Shown here piece after piece: positions 42,363 to 52,629 of a stretch of 64,000 bases of DNA; positions within the stretch are counted from its first letter, which is position 1, and each line of letters starts with the position of its first letter. This DNA comes from Micrasema longulum (lineage: Eukaryota > Arthropoda > Insecta > Trichoptera > Brachycentridae). Below the pieces are notes generated by a model. The model saw nothing but the letters and a program-made list of their open reading frames with translations. It had not been told where the DNA came from and ran no database searches. The stretch covers positions 186,001 through 250,000 of the forward strand of contig JAGVSM010003771.1 in NCBI GenBank assembly GCA_022494885.1, read 5' to 3'. A program made the translations under genes and the position numbers.

Positions 42363-43390
42363 CAAACCATCACGCCGTTTCCCCGTAAGGGTAGGCAGAG
42401 AAGATAGAACGGCACATAATTTTATCTTTGCATACAAATCTCACTTTCTCTACATTCACACATCTTTTCCGACTTTTTACATGTTCACCTTCAATTATTT
42501 GTTAGATTTAGTTATGCCATGTCTTTCTCGCTCTTCCTCTATTTTTGCATACATCAACATTAGCATTGTAAACGTTTTTATTCATTTTTTGCTGTCTATT
42601 CGATCTACATGTTCAAACTCGGGTTTTGGTCCTGCGGCTAGTGTCCTGGACTCACGGACCAAAGGTATGTGGTTCAAATCCCACTCTACCCCAACTTGAT
42701 TCCATTTCCTAATAGTGAGTTATTTACAACTCGTTGAAAATGGCCCTCAAAATAAAATATATTGGTAAATCATAAAAACGCAAATATTTCTTTTTTCAAT
42801 AAAATAAAAAAAAACTAACGCCGAGCTCCTTTCTTGATTTTGTCAATAATGCTTATCTCTGCCTTACATAATGTATGGATCTCTGCATTTGTGCATCTAT
42901 CGTACATAGTTTTACCACACATTTGCCTGAGAGATCGCATTTTGACAGCATTCCGCCTACTTTCATCCCTGTGTTTCCAAGTCCATACTTCGCTCCCATA
43001 CATCAGGGTCGGTACCAGGACTCCATTGTGAACTGCTAATTTTGCTATTTGCAAAGAAAAATTATTTGCCAAGGTTGATTTAAGTGCACTGTTCACTCTG
43101 TTCACGGTACACGTCATTCCATCCATTCTTAAGCCTTTCAGTTCTTTCATACAGTTATCGATATATACGTTGAACACCCATGGTGACATCACACATCCTT
43201 GTTTGACTCCTTTAAAAATGTCAAACCACGATGTGGATGATCCATTTACCCTAACACATGCTGTGTTGTCTTTATACAGAGAAGCAATAGCACGTGTCAG
43301 GTTTCCGCTCACTCCATACTCCGATAACACCTTCCATAATGTTTCTCTATCAAACGCTTTTTGCAGATCGACAAATAATACCTATCCATA
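42363..43390 (-). pseudogene. RTE-like LINE, internally deleted and split by SINE-A
   Basis: Minus strand: FVDLQKAFDRETLWKVL (motif A), YGVSGNLTRAIASLYKD, FKGVKQGCVMSPWVFNVYID (motif B), then a deletion removing the YADD motif. It resumes LANNFSLQIAKLAVHN, LMYGSEVWTWKHRDESRR, VKMRSLRQMCGKTMYDR and IDKIKKGARR to 42815. The 3' end is at 42363-42470 (GTTTCCCCGTAAGGGTAGGC on the plus strand), beyond a SINE-A insertion. Close relative of 49.06-49.56 kb. Without YADD it cannot act. Confidence 0.75.
42620..42814 (+). mobile_element. SINE-A inside the RTE-like LINE
   Basis: Head CGGGTTTTGGTCCTGCGGCT, B box GTTCAAATCC, body with AATAGTGAGTTATTTACAAC, A-rich tail. It separates the RTE ORF end from its 3' UTR. 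Confidence 0.7.
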
Positions 43391-43414
43391 TACATGTATA
43401 AAAGGCAATGTTCG

Positions 43415-43870
43415 AATGGTTCTCCTCGGTGGACTCGATAACTACCGGACCGATTTACGTGCAATTTTCAGATAAATGTACATCTTTGCCGCAAGAAACT
43501 TTAAAGCTCATAACATTTTTAATTTATTTAGTACAAAAAAAGTTAGGAGCATAAACGCTATTTTTTATTCATGGCGGCCTCCGTGGTGTAATGGTCAAGA
43601 CGCTTGACTCACACACGAAAGGTTCCGAGTTCGATTACCGGTGAGAAAACATTAAAATAAATGTGATTTTTCTCAAGCCTGGGTGTATTGTGATGTAATT
43701 CACCACTGCAATTGGGCCTCGTTGCCTGTTGTGGTGAAAAAAAAATCAAATCACCAGAGTTACATTCGTCGAGAATACGTATATAAAAAAAAAGGGTTGG
43801 ATGTTATTTTTTTGTCTATAAAAAAGTTGGTTTTTGAATGTTTAGAGACAGTATTTGTTTTTTTATGGAT
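43415..43870 (+). repeat. dispersed repeat E, split by SINE-B
   Basis: ACCGATTTACGTGCAATTTT, AAGTTAGGAGCATAAACGC, then SINE-B, then ATACGTATATAAAAAAAAAG, TTGGATGTT and TTTTTGAATGTTT. Confidence 0.55.
43573..43750 (+). mobile_element. SINE-B inside repeat E
   Basis: GGCGGCCTCCGTGGTGTAAT, B box GAGTTCGATTACC, GTGATTTTTCTCAAGCCTGG, TTCACCACTGCAATTGGGCC, A tail. Best-preserved SINE-B. Confidence 0.75.
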
Positions 43871-43934
43871 TTCAATCAGATTATTTCATTGAATTCCGTA
43901 TAATTTCTACCCATTTACATTTATTTAGTTTGTT

Positions 43935-44010
43935 GACATGGTTGGATTTCAGTCCCTAGGGAGTTATAAAGATTGAAATTTATGGGAACAGAGAGGAAAT
44001 ATGTGCGGAA
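43935..44010 (+). mobile_element. M1 left-end fragment
   Basis: GTTGGATTTCAGTCCCTAGG then GAACAGAGAGGAAATATGTG. It matches the CTCCCTAGGGAG variant of the M1 terminus. Confidence 0.45.
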
Positions 44011-44059
44011 TGGGAATGATGATGATATATATATGTGTTTTAAAAAAAAAAATTTAATG

Positions 44060-44205
44060 TTTCTGATCCTATATTTGTGTCGGTGTCAACTAATTGCTCG
44101 TTCCACCTCAACACAGGACTTTTAGTCCCATGGAGTTGAGACTTATTGTCTCAAGTAATGTAGAATAATATTATGTATGTAAATACATAAATAAAATAAA
44201 CGAAT
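44060..44205 (+). repeat. possible LINE 3' end
   Basis: CAACACAGGACTTTTAGTCC, the hairpin TGAGACTTATTGTCTCA, and a TAAATACATAAATAAAATAA tail have the layout of a LINE terminus. No coding part and no second copy in the window. Confidence 0.3.
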
Positions 44206-44240
44206 TAAAAACATTTTTAAACTATGTATAATATTTACAG

Positions 44241-44419
44241 GTGAATGTTATGACGAAAAAGATTGCAAGAACAAACATTTTCAATTTTGGGGAGAATCAG
44301 AAGATTCGTTGATAAGGGTTTATGTAAAATCACCTACAATACAATCTGAACCATACACCAATCACCGCATCAGCACATTATCCTATCAAACCATGACGAA
44401 TTTGAAGCCAGTTCACTAA
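44241..44419 (+). other. candidate exon of an unknown gene
   Basis: Directly after an acceptor-like ATATTTACAG, an open frame of 58 codons reads ECYDEKDCKNKHFQFWGE, SEDSLIRVYVKSPTIQSEPY and a C-terminal YQTMTNLKPVH before a stop. The Glu/Asp/Cys/Trp-rich composition and balanced codons differ from surrounding noise. A donor-like TATGTAAAAT lies inside. No known domain and no partner exon found. Confidence 0.3.
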
Positions 44420-44504
44420 ATAACAAAACAAAGCTCCAAGAACAATCCTGAAAAAAAAAGATACACAAGGATAAAGTCGATGCTAAATTGCTTAACCTCT
44501 GATC

Positions 44505-44541
44505 TGAGTCTGGGACACTAGCCATGGATTCACAACCCGGT
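44505..44541 (-). mobile_element. SINE-A head scrap
   Basis: The minus strand reads GGGTTGTGAATCCATGGCTA then GTGTCCCAGACTCAG. Confidence 0.4.
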
Positions 44542-45094
44542 CCGGGACAGGTAAACCAAATTAATCCGTTATCTTCATTAGTAATGCGAATCACTACCGC
44601 ATTTTTGTTTGGTGCCTACAATAAGAAAAAAAAACTTTGCTGCTATTTTAGAAAATAATTAAATTAAATTATTTTAATGTGGTTTTTAAAATAGCGCGCC
44701 TCTGATAAATTTCTTAATCCGCTTATTATCTGATTAAATTTTTAATTAACAAGCTTCGTTAAAATTTACCCTCATATAATGATGGTGAAGGAAGATGGTC
44801 TCGTTTTTCACCTTTGAGGGGTTTCTTTGTGAAAAATAATTATAGAAATGGGGGCAGAGAGATAACGATGGATCAAGATGTGATTATAAAAGAGTAGTTT
44901 TAATTTTTGTCTAAATATTCCTTATAAACCAATCCTATGGAAAAAAAGCCTTAATTAACAAATATGACATAAAGGTAACGTAATCATTGTTTTACAAATA
45001 TAAATATTTAAGTAAAAGTCAGTTCATCCAAAGTTTTGTATACACAATTTGGATATTTTACCTAGGGGCGAGTTATTAAGTTCATTTTAATTAA
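44542..45094. other. AT-rich, nothing recognised
   Basis: No gene or repeat match. Confidence 0.3.
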
Positions 45095-45312
45095 TAAATT
45101 ACAATACAGATGGAGAAGATTTTAGAGAAGGAAGTAATCTTTTCTTCTCTAAAATGTTATATAACAGATTATAGCCATATTATAGAAGGCAAAGTATTTA
45201 AATGGCTGATGACAAATCATTGCTGGGTTTAAGTGACAACTTTTACACACTTTACAACATTCACCATTTTGCCTATGTTTGAACATCCATATTTCTTCAA
45301 TTCATCCGTCTG
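45095..45312 (+). mobile_element. M1 forward arm, rearranged
   Basis: ACAATACAGATGGAGAAGAT with a local inverted duplication of TTTTAGAGAAGGAA, then GCTGGGTTTAAGTGACAACT, CCATTTTGCCTATG, TCAATTCATCCGTCTG. Confidence 0.5.
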
Positions 45313-46305
45313 AAAGTACATTTTTCCGCATACCCAAAATCGCCCTAAATACTAAGGGTCTTCCGATCGGTTTAACTTATTAGCAAAAGTTAATAAGTTA
45401 ATTCTTATTAGTTTTTTTTTGTCAATAAAAGCGTTACTCATTTTTAATTTTATATAAAGTTTATTTACTAGATGTGTAAAAGTAGATAAGTTTAGAATTT
45501 TACAAAAACATGTACTTTTAATAAAATTTATTGATAAAAAACAAAAAAAATAAAATTATAAATGTGACACATTACACGCATTTACAATTTACATTCATAT
45601 GAGCAATAAAGCAATTTCTCCCTTCCTACTCAAACCTTTCAGTTTGAGAAAATTACAAGTACATGGACACATTCAGCAGAATTGAATACAAAAATTAACT
45701 AAAAATTTACACTTTACTTTTAAGAGAGGAGAGGAGAGGTGATGGGCAGGAAAGCAGAAGGAGAATTTAACAACTCAAACATTTAGACAGTGGAATTTCA
45801 ATCAAGATTAAAATTTATTTTTTTTTACTTTCATATAAGAAGGTAAAACATGAACAGAAAAAAATATAAAGGGAAAAATAATGAAACCCACTAAACCGCG
45901 AAAGCTGCTTATCAGCTTGTCAAATGAAAATAAAAAAGACGAGGGGCGTCTCTAACGTTCACGCGTGAGCGCTGCAAAAATGAATATGCGACGGCGCTTA
46001 TAACGAACAAATTTACGAAAAATATAATTAATTTTACATCAAGATATATAAGAATTATTGAAGGATGAATTGAGTAAAAAAAAGGATTTTGGAGCGACAC
46101 GTTCACGCCAATTAAATCACTATTTCACAATTTTCTGTCAGTACGTGTTTATACGATGACAATGTATCCACTGGCATCTTTGGCTTTGTGGAACATGAAA
46201 CTTTATTAACTGAATGTTTCTGGGCAATCGAATGTAGAGTTGACTAAAAACTATACATTTCTTTTCAGTCACACAACGAGGGTAGTTTTAGTTTTTCTTG
46301 TAATT
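45313..46305. other. nothing firmly recognised
   Basis: A purine-rich patch (GAGAGGAGAGGAGAGG) near 45725. 45935-46010 is CpG-richer. No ORF of note. Confidence 0.3.
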
Positions 46306-46309
46306 CACG

Positions 46310-46520
46310 TCAATAAAAATAAGAACCCTCCTTAATTCCTACCCACAATTCATTCCTATTTCTTATTTGACGCATATAGTCTCCATACGGCTCGACTGTG
46401 GAGAGATGTTCTCACAGTATCTCTGTTTAAATGAGTTAAAAAACAATTTTTTTATCTTCCTTAATCTCTCCTCCTTTCCTTTCTCTGTATTTATTTTTCC
46501 ACTTTGAATTCTAAATTGAT
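46310..46520 (+). pseudogene. LINE NL2 C-terminal fragment, short
   Basis: TACCCACAATTCATTCCTAT, then DNA for RLDCGEMFSQYLCLNE-like sequence and CTTCCTTAATCTCTCCTCCT. It is a diverged copy of 46905-47065. Confidence 0.5.
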
Positions 46521-46599
46521 TTTATTTATAAATCTTATATTTGAAGTAATACGTTTGTGGTTACTTATTATAATATTATTATAATCTGCAACAGATTAA

Positions 46600-47292
46600 G
46601 GTACTAGCTTAAGGTGGTTTATGAAATCAAAAGCACATTACCTTTCAAAACGTTAAAATACATATATACCTCGCTCATTGAATCCGTTTTTGGTCTTAGG
46701 AAATATGACCACATTTCTGATTATCGTAGGCAACTGAAATGGCTCAAAATTAGACAGCGGAGAGACTATCACTCCCTTTCACTTCTGTTTAATGTACTTC
46801 ATAGTCCTAACGCTCCTATATACCTGCGTGAAAAATTTCAACGCTTATCAGTTCATGGTTTACGTTTTCGTTCTAATTCTCAAGGCACTCTCTTAATACC
46901 CATCCACAATTCCTCTTTCTTTTCTAACTCATATAGTGTCCGTGCGGCTCGACTGTGGAATCATTTCCCACCCACCATCAAAGATGTTACTACATTATCT
47001 CTGTTTAAATCACGTCTGAAAAAACATCTCCTTTCTCTTCCTTAATCTCTCCTCCTTTCCTTTTTCCTCTTTCCTCTTTTTTTTCCTTTTCCCATTGAGT
47101 AATAGTTTTGATTTAAGGTAATTTATAAACAAATACATTTATTTCTATTTTATATATTTTTAACTTTTTAATCTTTTTTTTTTTCTATTGAATATGTTCT
47201 GTAACTTGAATTATAAAAATAAAACTTTTATTTTATTGGTTGGTTGGAAGAAATTGCCATTTGGCAATAAGCCCGCCAATGTACAAATAACA
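46600..47292 (+). pseudogene. LINE NL2 reverse-transcriptase C-terminus with 3' UTR
   Basis: Best NL2 copy. Frame 46614-47045 (143 codons): PFKTLKYIYTSLIESVFG, YRRQLKWLKIRQRRDYHSLS, APIYLREKFQRLSVH, RAARLWNHFPPTIKDVTTLS, FKSRLKKHLL, stop. The ARLWN(x)FPPxI block is the LINE RT C-terminus. The 3' UTR contains TTTTATTGGTTGGTTGGAAG, hairpin ATTGCCATTTGGCAAT (47251-47266) and CCCGCCAATGTACAAATAA. The RT active site is lost by 5' truncation. Confidence 0.75.
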
Positions 47293-47324
47293 TTATGTAC
47301 AAAAAGTTAAATAAATAAATTATT

Positions 47325-47760
47325 TCTTACGGAGTGCGTGTCTGGGGTTTCACCTTCCAGTCTCATCTGGGTAAAATTTATAATATTCGGTGAGACTGTT
47401 AAAAGGAAATGTACCGGATAGCATAAGCCGTGAGACGTAACATATAGGCGAAGGTGCATATTTTAAATTCCGTAATGTCCTGCCGGTAAAACAACTTTGT
47501 GACTACAAATTGATTTTAGATCACTTTGTTGATCCGGAATATAAAAAAAGAGTTTCCCACACTCACAGCACTAGAGGGTTCCCTGATCGTTCCCCGAATT
47601 ACAAATTACTTCGGAGAGCGAATATTAAATAGCGTTATTCCAAGGTTGTTCAATGATATCCCACAAACTATCATTAACATGAAAGATCTTCAAATGAAAA
47701 AAAAAGAACTGAAAAAATATCTTCCAAATGGTTTATAGTGCCTGTTAATAAATAAATAAA
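47325..47760 (+). pseudogene. LINE NL9 C-terminal fragment
   Basis: GVRVWGFTFQSHLGKIYNI, frameshifts, then 47526-47738 with LEGSLIVPRITNYFGERILN and SVIPRLFNDIP. This is the final LINE RT region (YGxxxWGxTxxSHL ... FGxRxxxxxxPxLFNxLP). It ends in AATAAATAAATATAATA. Confidence 0.6.
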
Positions 47761-47924
47761 TATAATATAAATATAAAAATGTAAAATAAACCTGTCATTA
47801 AAAAAAATGTGTCCCACCGAAAACTCTTTAGACTTAGTGGGTAACAAATTGTTAAATGTATTTTAAATTATTAAGTAAACGTTGCTCTGCAGTACTGACA
47901 GTGAAATAAAAACAACATTATTTT

Positions 47925-48060
47925 TAACCGCATATTTAAAGTTTTTTTTTCACCCTTTTTCTTTATATACCTTTATAAAGAATCATTTAGAGCTTTGAAA
48001 CCAGTCGATAGAAAAAAAAATGGTCAAAAACAAAATTATTTTTGTTTTTTATGATTTAAA
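47925..48060 (+). mobile_element. Penelope P4 pLTR scrap
   Basis: AGCTTTGAAACCAGTCGATA then GTCAAAAACAAAATTATTTT. It matches the 3' half of the P4 motif and its flank at 18.85-18.90 kb. The CUGA strand is absent. Confidence 0.4.
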
Positions 48061-48119
48061 CTCATTTATATACAAATGTTTCGCTTCGTATTGATTTAAT
48101 TAATTTATTTTCTGGTTAC

Positions 48120-48762
48120 ATAGAGTCAATTGAACGTAGTTATACAAAAAGCAGACAGCCATATAAAAGTGTAACTGAGATAATAGCACTTTTGTGAAAT
48201 GTGTGAATGATCAGTCGGGTTGTGGTCCCGTGGCTAGTGTCTCGGACTCACAGACCAAAGGTCCGCGGTTCAAATCCCACTCTACCCCAACTTGATTCCA
48301 TTTTCTAATAGTGAGTTATTTACAACGCGTTAAAAATGGCCCTCAAAATTAAATATTTGGGTAAATCATAAGAACGCAAATATTTCTTTTTTACAAAAAA
48401 AAAAATCAAATTTACACAACAGTTGGAATGTTTTGACTTTAACAAATGATAAACAATGCATATAAAATTTATTTTTTCATATTACAAACAAGAATCTAAT
48501 TAAGTATTTGACCAGTTTTAATGATTTTTCAATAAAAATAAGATTTTTTCAGTGATGTGTGAGTTTTCTGCAAATTGAGAAATGCCTTTTTTTTGATCGA
48601 CACCTTTTCAGAAGGTGATTATTACAGTTTTTTGTATGAAAGCGGTCTGGCTGGTTTTAGAAAAACGTAGAATTGACCTTACTGTACCCAATTAAATCAA
48701 TATTTCATTTTTTCGAAATTATGGACTGGCTGATTTTTGCATAACTACGTTCAACTATGATT
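48120..48762 (-). mobile_element. element J with nested SINE-A
   Basis: Termini TTGAACGTAGTTATACAAAA (left) and TTTTTGCATAACTACGTTCAA (right; 21 nt including the shared end) are inverted. The internal AGCAGACAGCCATATAAAAG, TAATAGCACTTTTGTGAAA and ACAACAGTTGGAATGTTTT match the reverse strand of 49.6-50.04 kb. About 440 bp without the SINE. Confidence 0.6.
48216..48405 (+). mobile_element. SINE-A inside element J
   Basis: TCGGGTTGTGGTCCCGTGGC, B box GGTTCAAATCC, full body and A-rich tail. Confidence 0.75.
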
Positions 48763-49055
48763 AAATTACGCAATAAAAATAACATTGAAAGACAGACCAG
48801 CGGAGTTTTTAAATAAAAATCATAAATATTTCTTACATTACGGTACATTCTTAAATGTGTAAGTGCCTGTATATATATATTTGTAAAAGGGTGTGTTTGT
48901 GTGTATTTGTTCAAGAGTAATTATTGAGGTGTGTGTAAGCGTGTGCATCATTAAAAGGCAAGTGGGAACGTTTCGCAGCCAGATAGAAGAAGTTGTAATT
49001 CATTTAAAAATCAATTAAGAGGCATGTTAAATGAACGGTGCACTTAAATTAACCT
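48763..49055. other. AT-rich spacer
   Basis: Includes a TG-rich patch at 48880-48945. No gene. Confidence 0.3.
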
Positions 49056-49059
49056 TGGC

Positions 49060-49560
49060 AAAATAAACAGTTCACAACGGAGTCCCGGTACCGACCCTGA
49101 TGTGTGGGAGCGAAGTGTGGACTTTGAAAAACAGAGATGAAAGTAGGCTGAGTGCTATCAAAATGCGATCTCTTAGGCGATTGTCAACTAAAACTATCTA
49201 CGATAGATGCGCAAAAATCAAGATCCGTAAACTTTGTAAGGCTGAGATGAGCACTATCGACAAAATCAAGAAAGGAGCTCTGCGTTGGTTTGGATATGTA
49301 GAGCGAATGGACAGCGAAAGAACGGCTAAAAAATTACGATGTGCATTCTGATGCTTGCAAAAATAAAGGAAGACTTACATGGCATGACAGATTTCAACAA
49401 ATATTTGATGGTGGATATGGCAAAAGTTAAAATAATCGACGCGCGTGTATCAGAAGGTGTATTAATGTAAAAGAAGCGAGATCTGTATGCAAAGACAGAG
49501 TGATATGCCGTTCTTTCATCTCTGCCTACCCTTAAAGGGAAACGGTGTAATGGTTTGTAT
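49060..49560 (+). pseudogene. RTE-like LINE C-terminus and 3' end
   Basis: Frame from 49100: CGSEVWTLKNRDESRLSAIK, MRSLRRLSTKTIYDRCAKIK, STIDKIKKGALRWFGYVERM, DSERTAKKL. This is the RTE-type C-terminal block (MRxLRRIxGxTxxDR ... LRWFGHVERM). The 3' end TGCCTACCCTTAAAGGGAAA then CGGTGTAATGGTTTGT pairs with 42.36 kb. RT core missing. Confidence 0.75.
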
Positions 49561-49603
49561 GTTTGTTTGTATATTAAATATATCAACAGATGAAAAAACA
49601 TAT

Positions 49604-50038
49604 TAATTGAACGTCGTTATGCAGAAAGCAGCCAGTCCACAATATTGAAAAAATTAGATATTGATGTTACGGCTGCAGTAAGGTCAATTATGTGTTCTGC
49701 TAAACAGCCAGACTGCTGTCATACAAAAAAACTGTATAAATCACCATCTGAAAATGGTGTCGATCACAAAAACGTCAAATCTCAATTTGCAGAAAACACC
49801 CACAGCACTAGAAAAATCTTACGGTCCATTCAAATCATTAACACTGGTCAAATACATAATAAAACACTTGTTTGTATTGTTAAAAAAACTAGTGTACTCA
49901 TTGTTTAGCATTTGTTTAAGTCAAAAACATTCCAACTGTTGTGTGGATTCGATTATTCACCCTTTTCACAAAAGCGCTATTATCTCGGTTTACTTTTATA
50001 TGGCTGGCTGCTTTCTGCATAACTACGTTCAATGAATT
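49604..50038 (+). mobile_element. element J, intact termini
   Basis: Left end TTGAACGTCGTTATGCAGAA and right end (reverse complement) TTGAACGTAGTTATGCAGAA form TIRs of about 30 bp extending into AGCAGCCAG. The 87-codon frame (49645-49908) has CSAKQPDCCHTKKLYKSPSE and shares residues with decayed sequence in the 48.4-kb copy, but no known domain. Target duplication unclear. Confidence 0.6.
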
Positions 50039-50199
50039 GAACAAAAACGATAGAAAAAATAGTGTTGTGCATAGTTAATGCTACAGACTGGCAAATTGAA
50101 TAAATATTTTTTTTCTTAAAACGCAAAAGGGGACATTGAAATAAAATTTTGGAAAGAGGGTTTAAAGAGTATACTTTATTATTTAATAATTTCCATAGA

Positions 50200-50458
50200 C
50201 ATTAACATATTACAACAGAAATGGAAAACATTTGAGAGTAGGTAATATAGAAGTCTGGGCATCTACAAGGCTTATGACCTGTCATTGGCTGGTTTAAGAG
50301 GCCACTTTACACACTGTGTAACATTCACCATTCTGCCCATATTTGAACATCTATATTCCTTCAATTTTTTTCATCAGTTGATTTTTGTGAAATTAATTGA
50401 AGGTAATTTCTGTTCTAATATGTTAATGTTAACAGCTCCCCAGGGAGTTGAATCAAAT
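50200..50458. mobile_element. M1 foldback, shortened
   Basis: Forward arm ACAACAGAAATGGAAAACAT to CTATATTCCTTCAAT, then directly the reverse terminus ATGTTAATGTTAACAGCTCC / CCAGGGAGTTGAATC. The centre is deleted. Confidence 0.6.
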
Positions 50459-50474
50459 ATAAAGCAATGAAATA

Positions 50475-51120
50475 CATAAAAATATAAATAATATGTTTAC
50501 CAATTTAATAAAGTACTACGTTTATTGATTTACACATACGACTATTTTTCAAAAAAAAATCTCGCTACACTATTTATATGTGCAGTTATTTTTATTTTCA
50601 AATTTGTTTTACAAATTGAGTCTTTTATATTTGGCAATAAATCATTAAATATTTTTGGAGAAATTACATTGTACTGCTTTTTACCAAAGGCGGTTGATAC
50701 AAATGGGACAATACAGTTAATTTGTGTTGCTGAACGAGTGTTTATATTCTGTTGGGTTATTTTGACCTCACTTAATTTATTATAAAATTTAAGTAGTAGG
50801 CACCTTGCAAACAATTGTCTTACATCCAATATCTTTAGCTCGGCGAATAGATCTTCCGTTGAATACCTCAAGAGTTTTTTGAGAATGATCTTCATGATCC
50901 ATTTTTGTGCTATTTTTACTGGTTCAAGGATTGAACGAGAGCGACCTCCCCAAGCTAAATTGCAATATGATAGTTTTCTTTGGCAAAAAGCAAAGTAAAT
51001 TTGTCTCATAAGTTGAGCATTCAAAATATTTCTTAGGCTTTTATAAATGTATGCTGATTTCCGTATTTGCTTGATTATTTCAATAATTTGATCTTTCCAG
51101 CTAAGTTAAGAATTTATTAT
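50475..51120 (-). pseudogene. LINE NL10 reverse-transcriptase C-terminus
   Basis: The minus strand has SWKDQIIEIIKQIRKSAYIY then KSLRNILNAQL, continuing in the 160-codon frame 50542-51024: MRQIYFAFCQRKLSYCNLAW, GGRSRSILEPVKIAQKWIMK, FARCLLLKFYNKL, NARSATQ-like region, TAFGKKQYNVISPKIFNDLL. This is a LINE thumb and C-terminus (YxxxxxSxLxYxxxxWG). The catalytic core is lost. It is the longest uninterrupted LINE C-terminal frame on the minus strand here. Confidence 0.7.
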
Positions 51121-51384
51121 GACCCCTAAGTTTATTGTTTTTATAATCTAGTCATTTAAAAATCCCTTTAAACATGTTAATTATTTTATGTTTATTATGT
51201 ATTGTGGGCTCCACACTGCTTACACAAACTCCAAATTACTGCCTACGAAAGTGTTGTTTAGAGTTTTCAATGTATTAAGTTTTTTAAAAGGTTTGGATAT
51301 TCTGGAATAACATACATATATTCAGTTTTATTATTTTGTTTTCTCTCGAACACGTTTCAAAACTCAAATTATGTAAATAACACC

Positions 51385-51440
51385 TCTTTTTTTTATTGGT
51401 TGGTAGGAAGAAAATGCCATTTGGCAATAAGTTGGCCAAA
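51385..51440 (+). repeat. LINE NL2 3' terminus
   Basis: TTTTATTGGTTGGTAGGAAG, AAAATGCCATTTGGCAATAA. Extremely 5'-truncated copy. Confidence 0.55.
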
Positions 51441-51668
51441 ATAAAAATACGTATTAGGTATAAGTACTTAAACTTTGCGTAATAACGAAATTCATCGCTA
51501 TCCTACGAGGTGAAGGTTTCAGACTCCCCAAAACAAGAATCCAGGAAACTCATCACAATCTGTATAATTAAGGACATACGATGTTGAATGAAAGAAATAA
51601 AAATTGCTGGGTCTATTGCATCGTTTCGTAAGAATGCGATGATTTTCGTTAAAAACAAACAACTAAAT

Positions 51669-52617
51669 GTTTTTAACGAAAATTTATGGTAGTAATGATG
51701 GACTAATTTGTGAAATGAAATATCTTATATTTTTTGCGTTCAAGAGAAATTTCAAGGTGACCTTATGTTGGATTCCTTCGCATATCGGAATTTCTGGAAA
51801 TGAAAGAGTTGATCACCTAGCAAAGGAAGCATGCCTTCATGGAAGCATCCCGCACTCCTTTAGTCGTCCTACTGATGATTGTGTACCAACTATAATTAAT
51901 AAAATCAGATCTGAGTGGACAATTTTCTGGCAGAATTCCTCGACTGGGTTGTTTTATAAAAGTATTCAATGCTCCATCCCCATTACACCATGGTTTGAAA
52001 TCGAAAAGCAATCAAAATTGAACATCTCCCTAATATCAAGAATGAGAATAGGACATTGTCTCGTTGCCTCGCATTTATCGAGAATAGGTGTCTTTACTTC
52101 GGCAATGTGTCTTTGTGAAAATGACGATGAGACATTAGATCATCTGTTTTTTGACTGTCCCCTCTACGGAAGAAGCGAATTCCTTCAAAATATATGTGAA
52201 GAATATAATACGTTCCCTCTTAACGTAAAATTTTTATTAGCCCAGAATGATTTGGATACTTATTTACTTCTGACTAAATTCTTAAGGACAAATAATAAAA
52301 ATATTTGAATTTGTTAAATATTATTTGCATAATTTAATTAATAAGTCTAATTGAATGTCCCTCTTTACTTTTGGCCCAAAATTTCATTTTATGTTTACGT
52401 TTACTTTATACAGTAATAATATTTTATTGTCACATAACTCTTTCATACTGATTTTAACTACCTCACATTATATTATATTTTTTCGTGGGTATGGGTTTTT
52501 TTTTTTTTGTCGTTCACTGAAGCGTATATTCTTTAAATTTCTTATTCTTGTTTCTAAGAGCCAAAATCACTCGCAAACGAGTGGAGGCGTATAAAAAAAA
52601 AAAAAAAAAAAACAAAA
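51669..52617 (+). mobile_element. LINE NL11, RNase H-bearing, with poly-A and 12-bp target duplication
   Basis: A 5'-truncated insertion flanked by AAACAACTAAAT (51657-51668 and 52618-52629). Frame 51667-52308 contains KVTLCWIPSHIGISGNERVD then HLAKEA, the C-terminal RNase H motif (WxPxHxGxxGNExAD). It continues with SLISRMRIGHCLVASHLSRI and a zinc-knuckle CLCENDDETLDHLFFDC. The frame is open to its natural stop, so it is comparatively young. RNase H followed by this knuckle is typical of I/R1/jockey-group LINEs. The start Met is not a real start. UTR about 270 bp, then poly-A. Confidence 0.85.
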
Positions 52618-52629
52618 AAACAACTAAAT

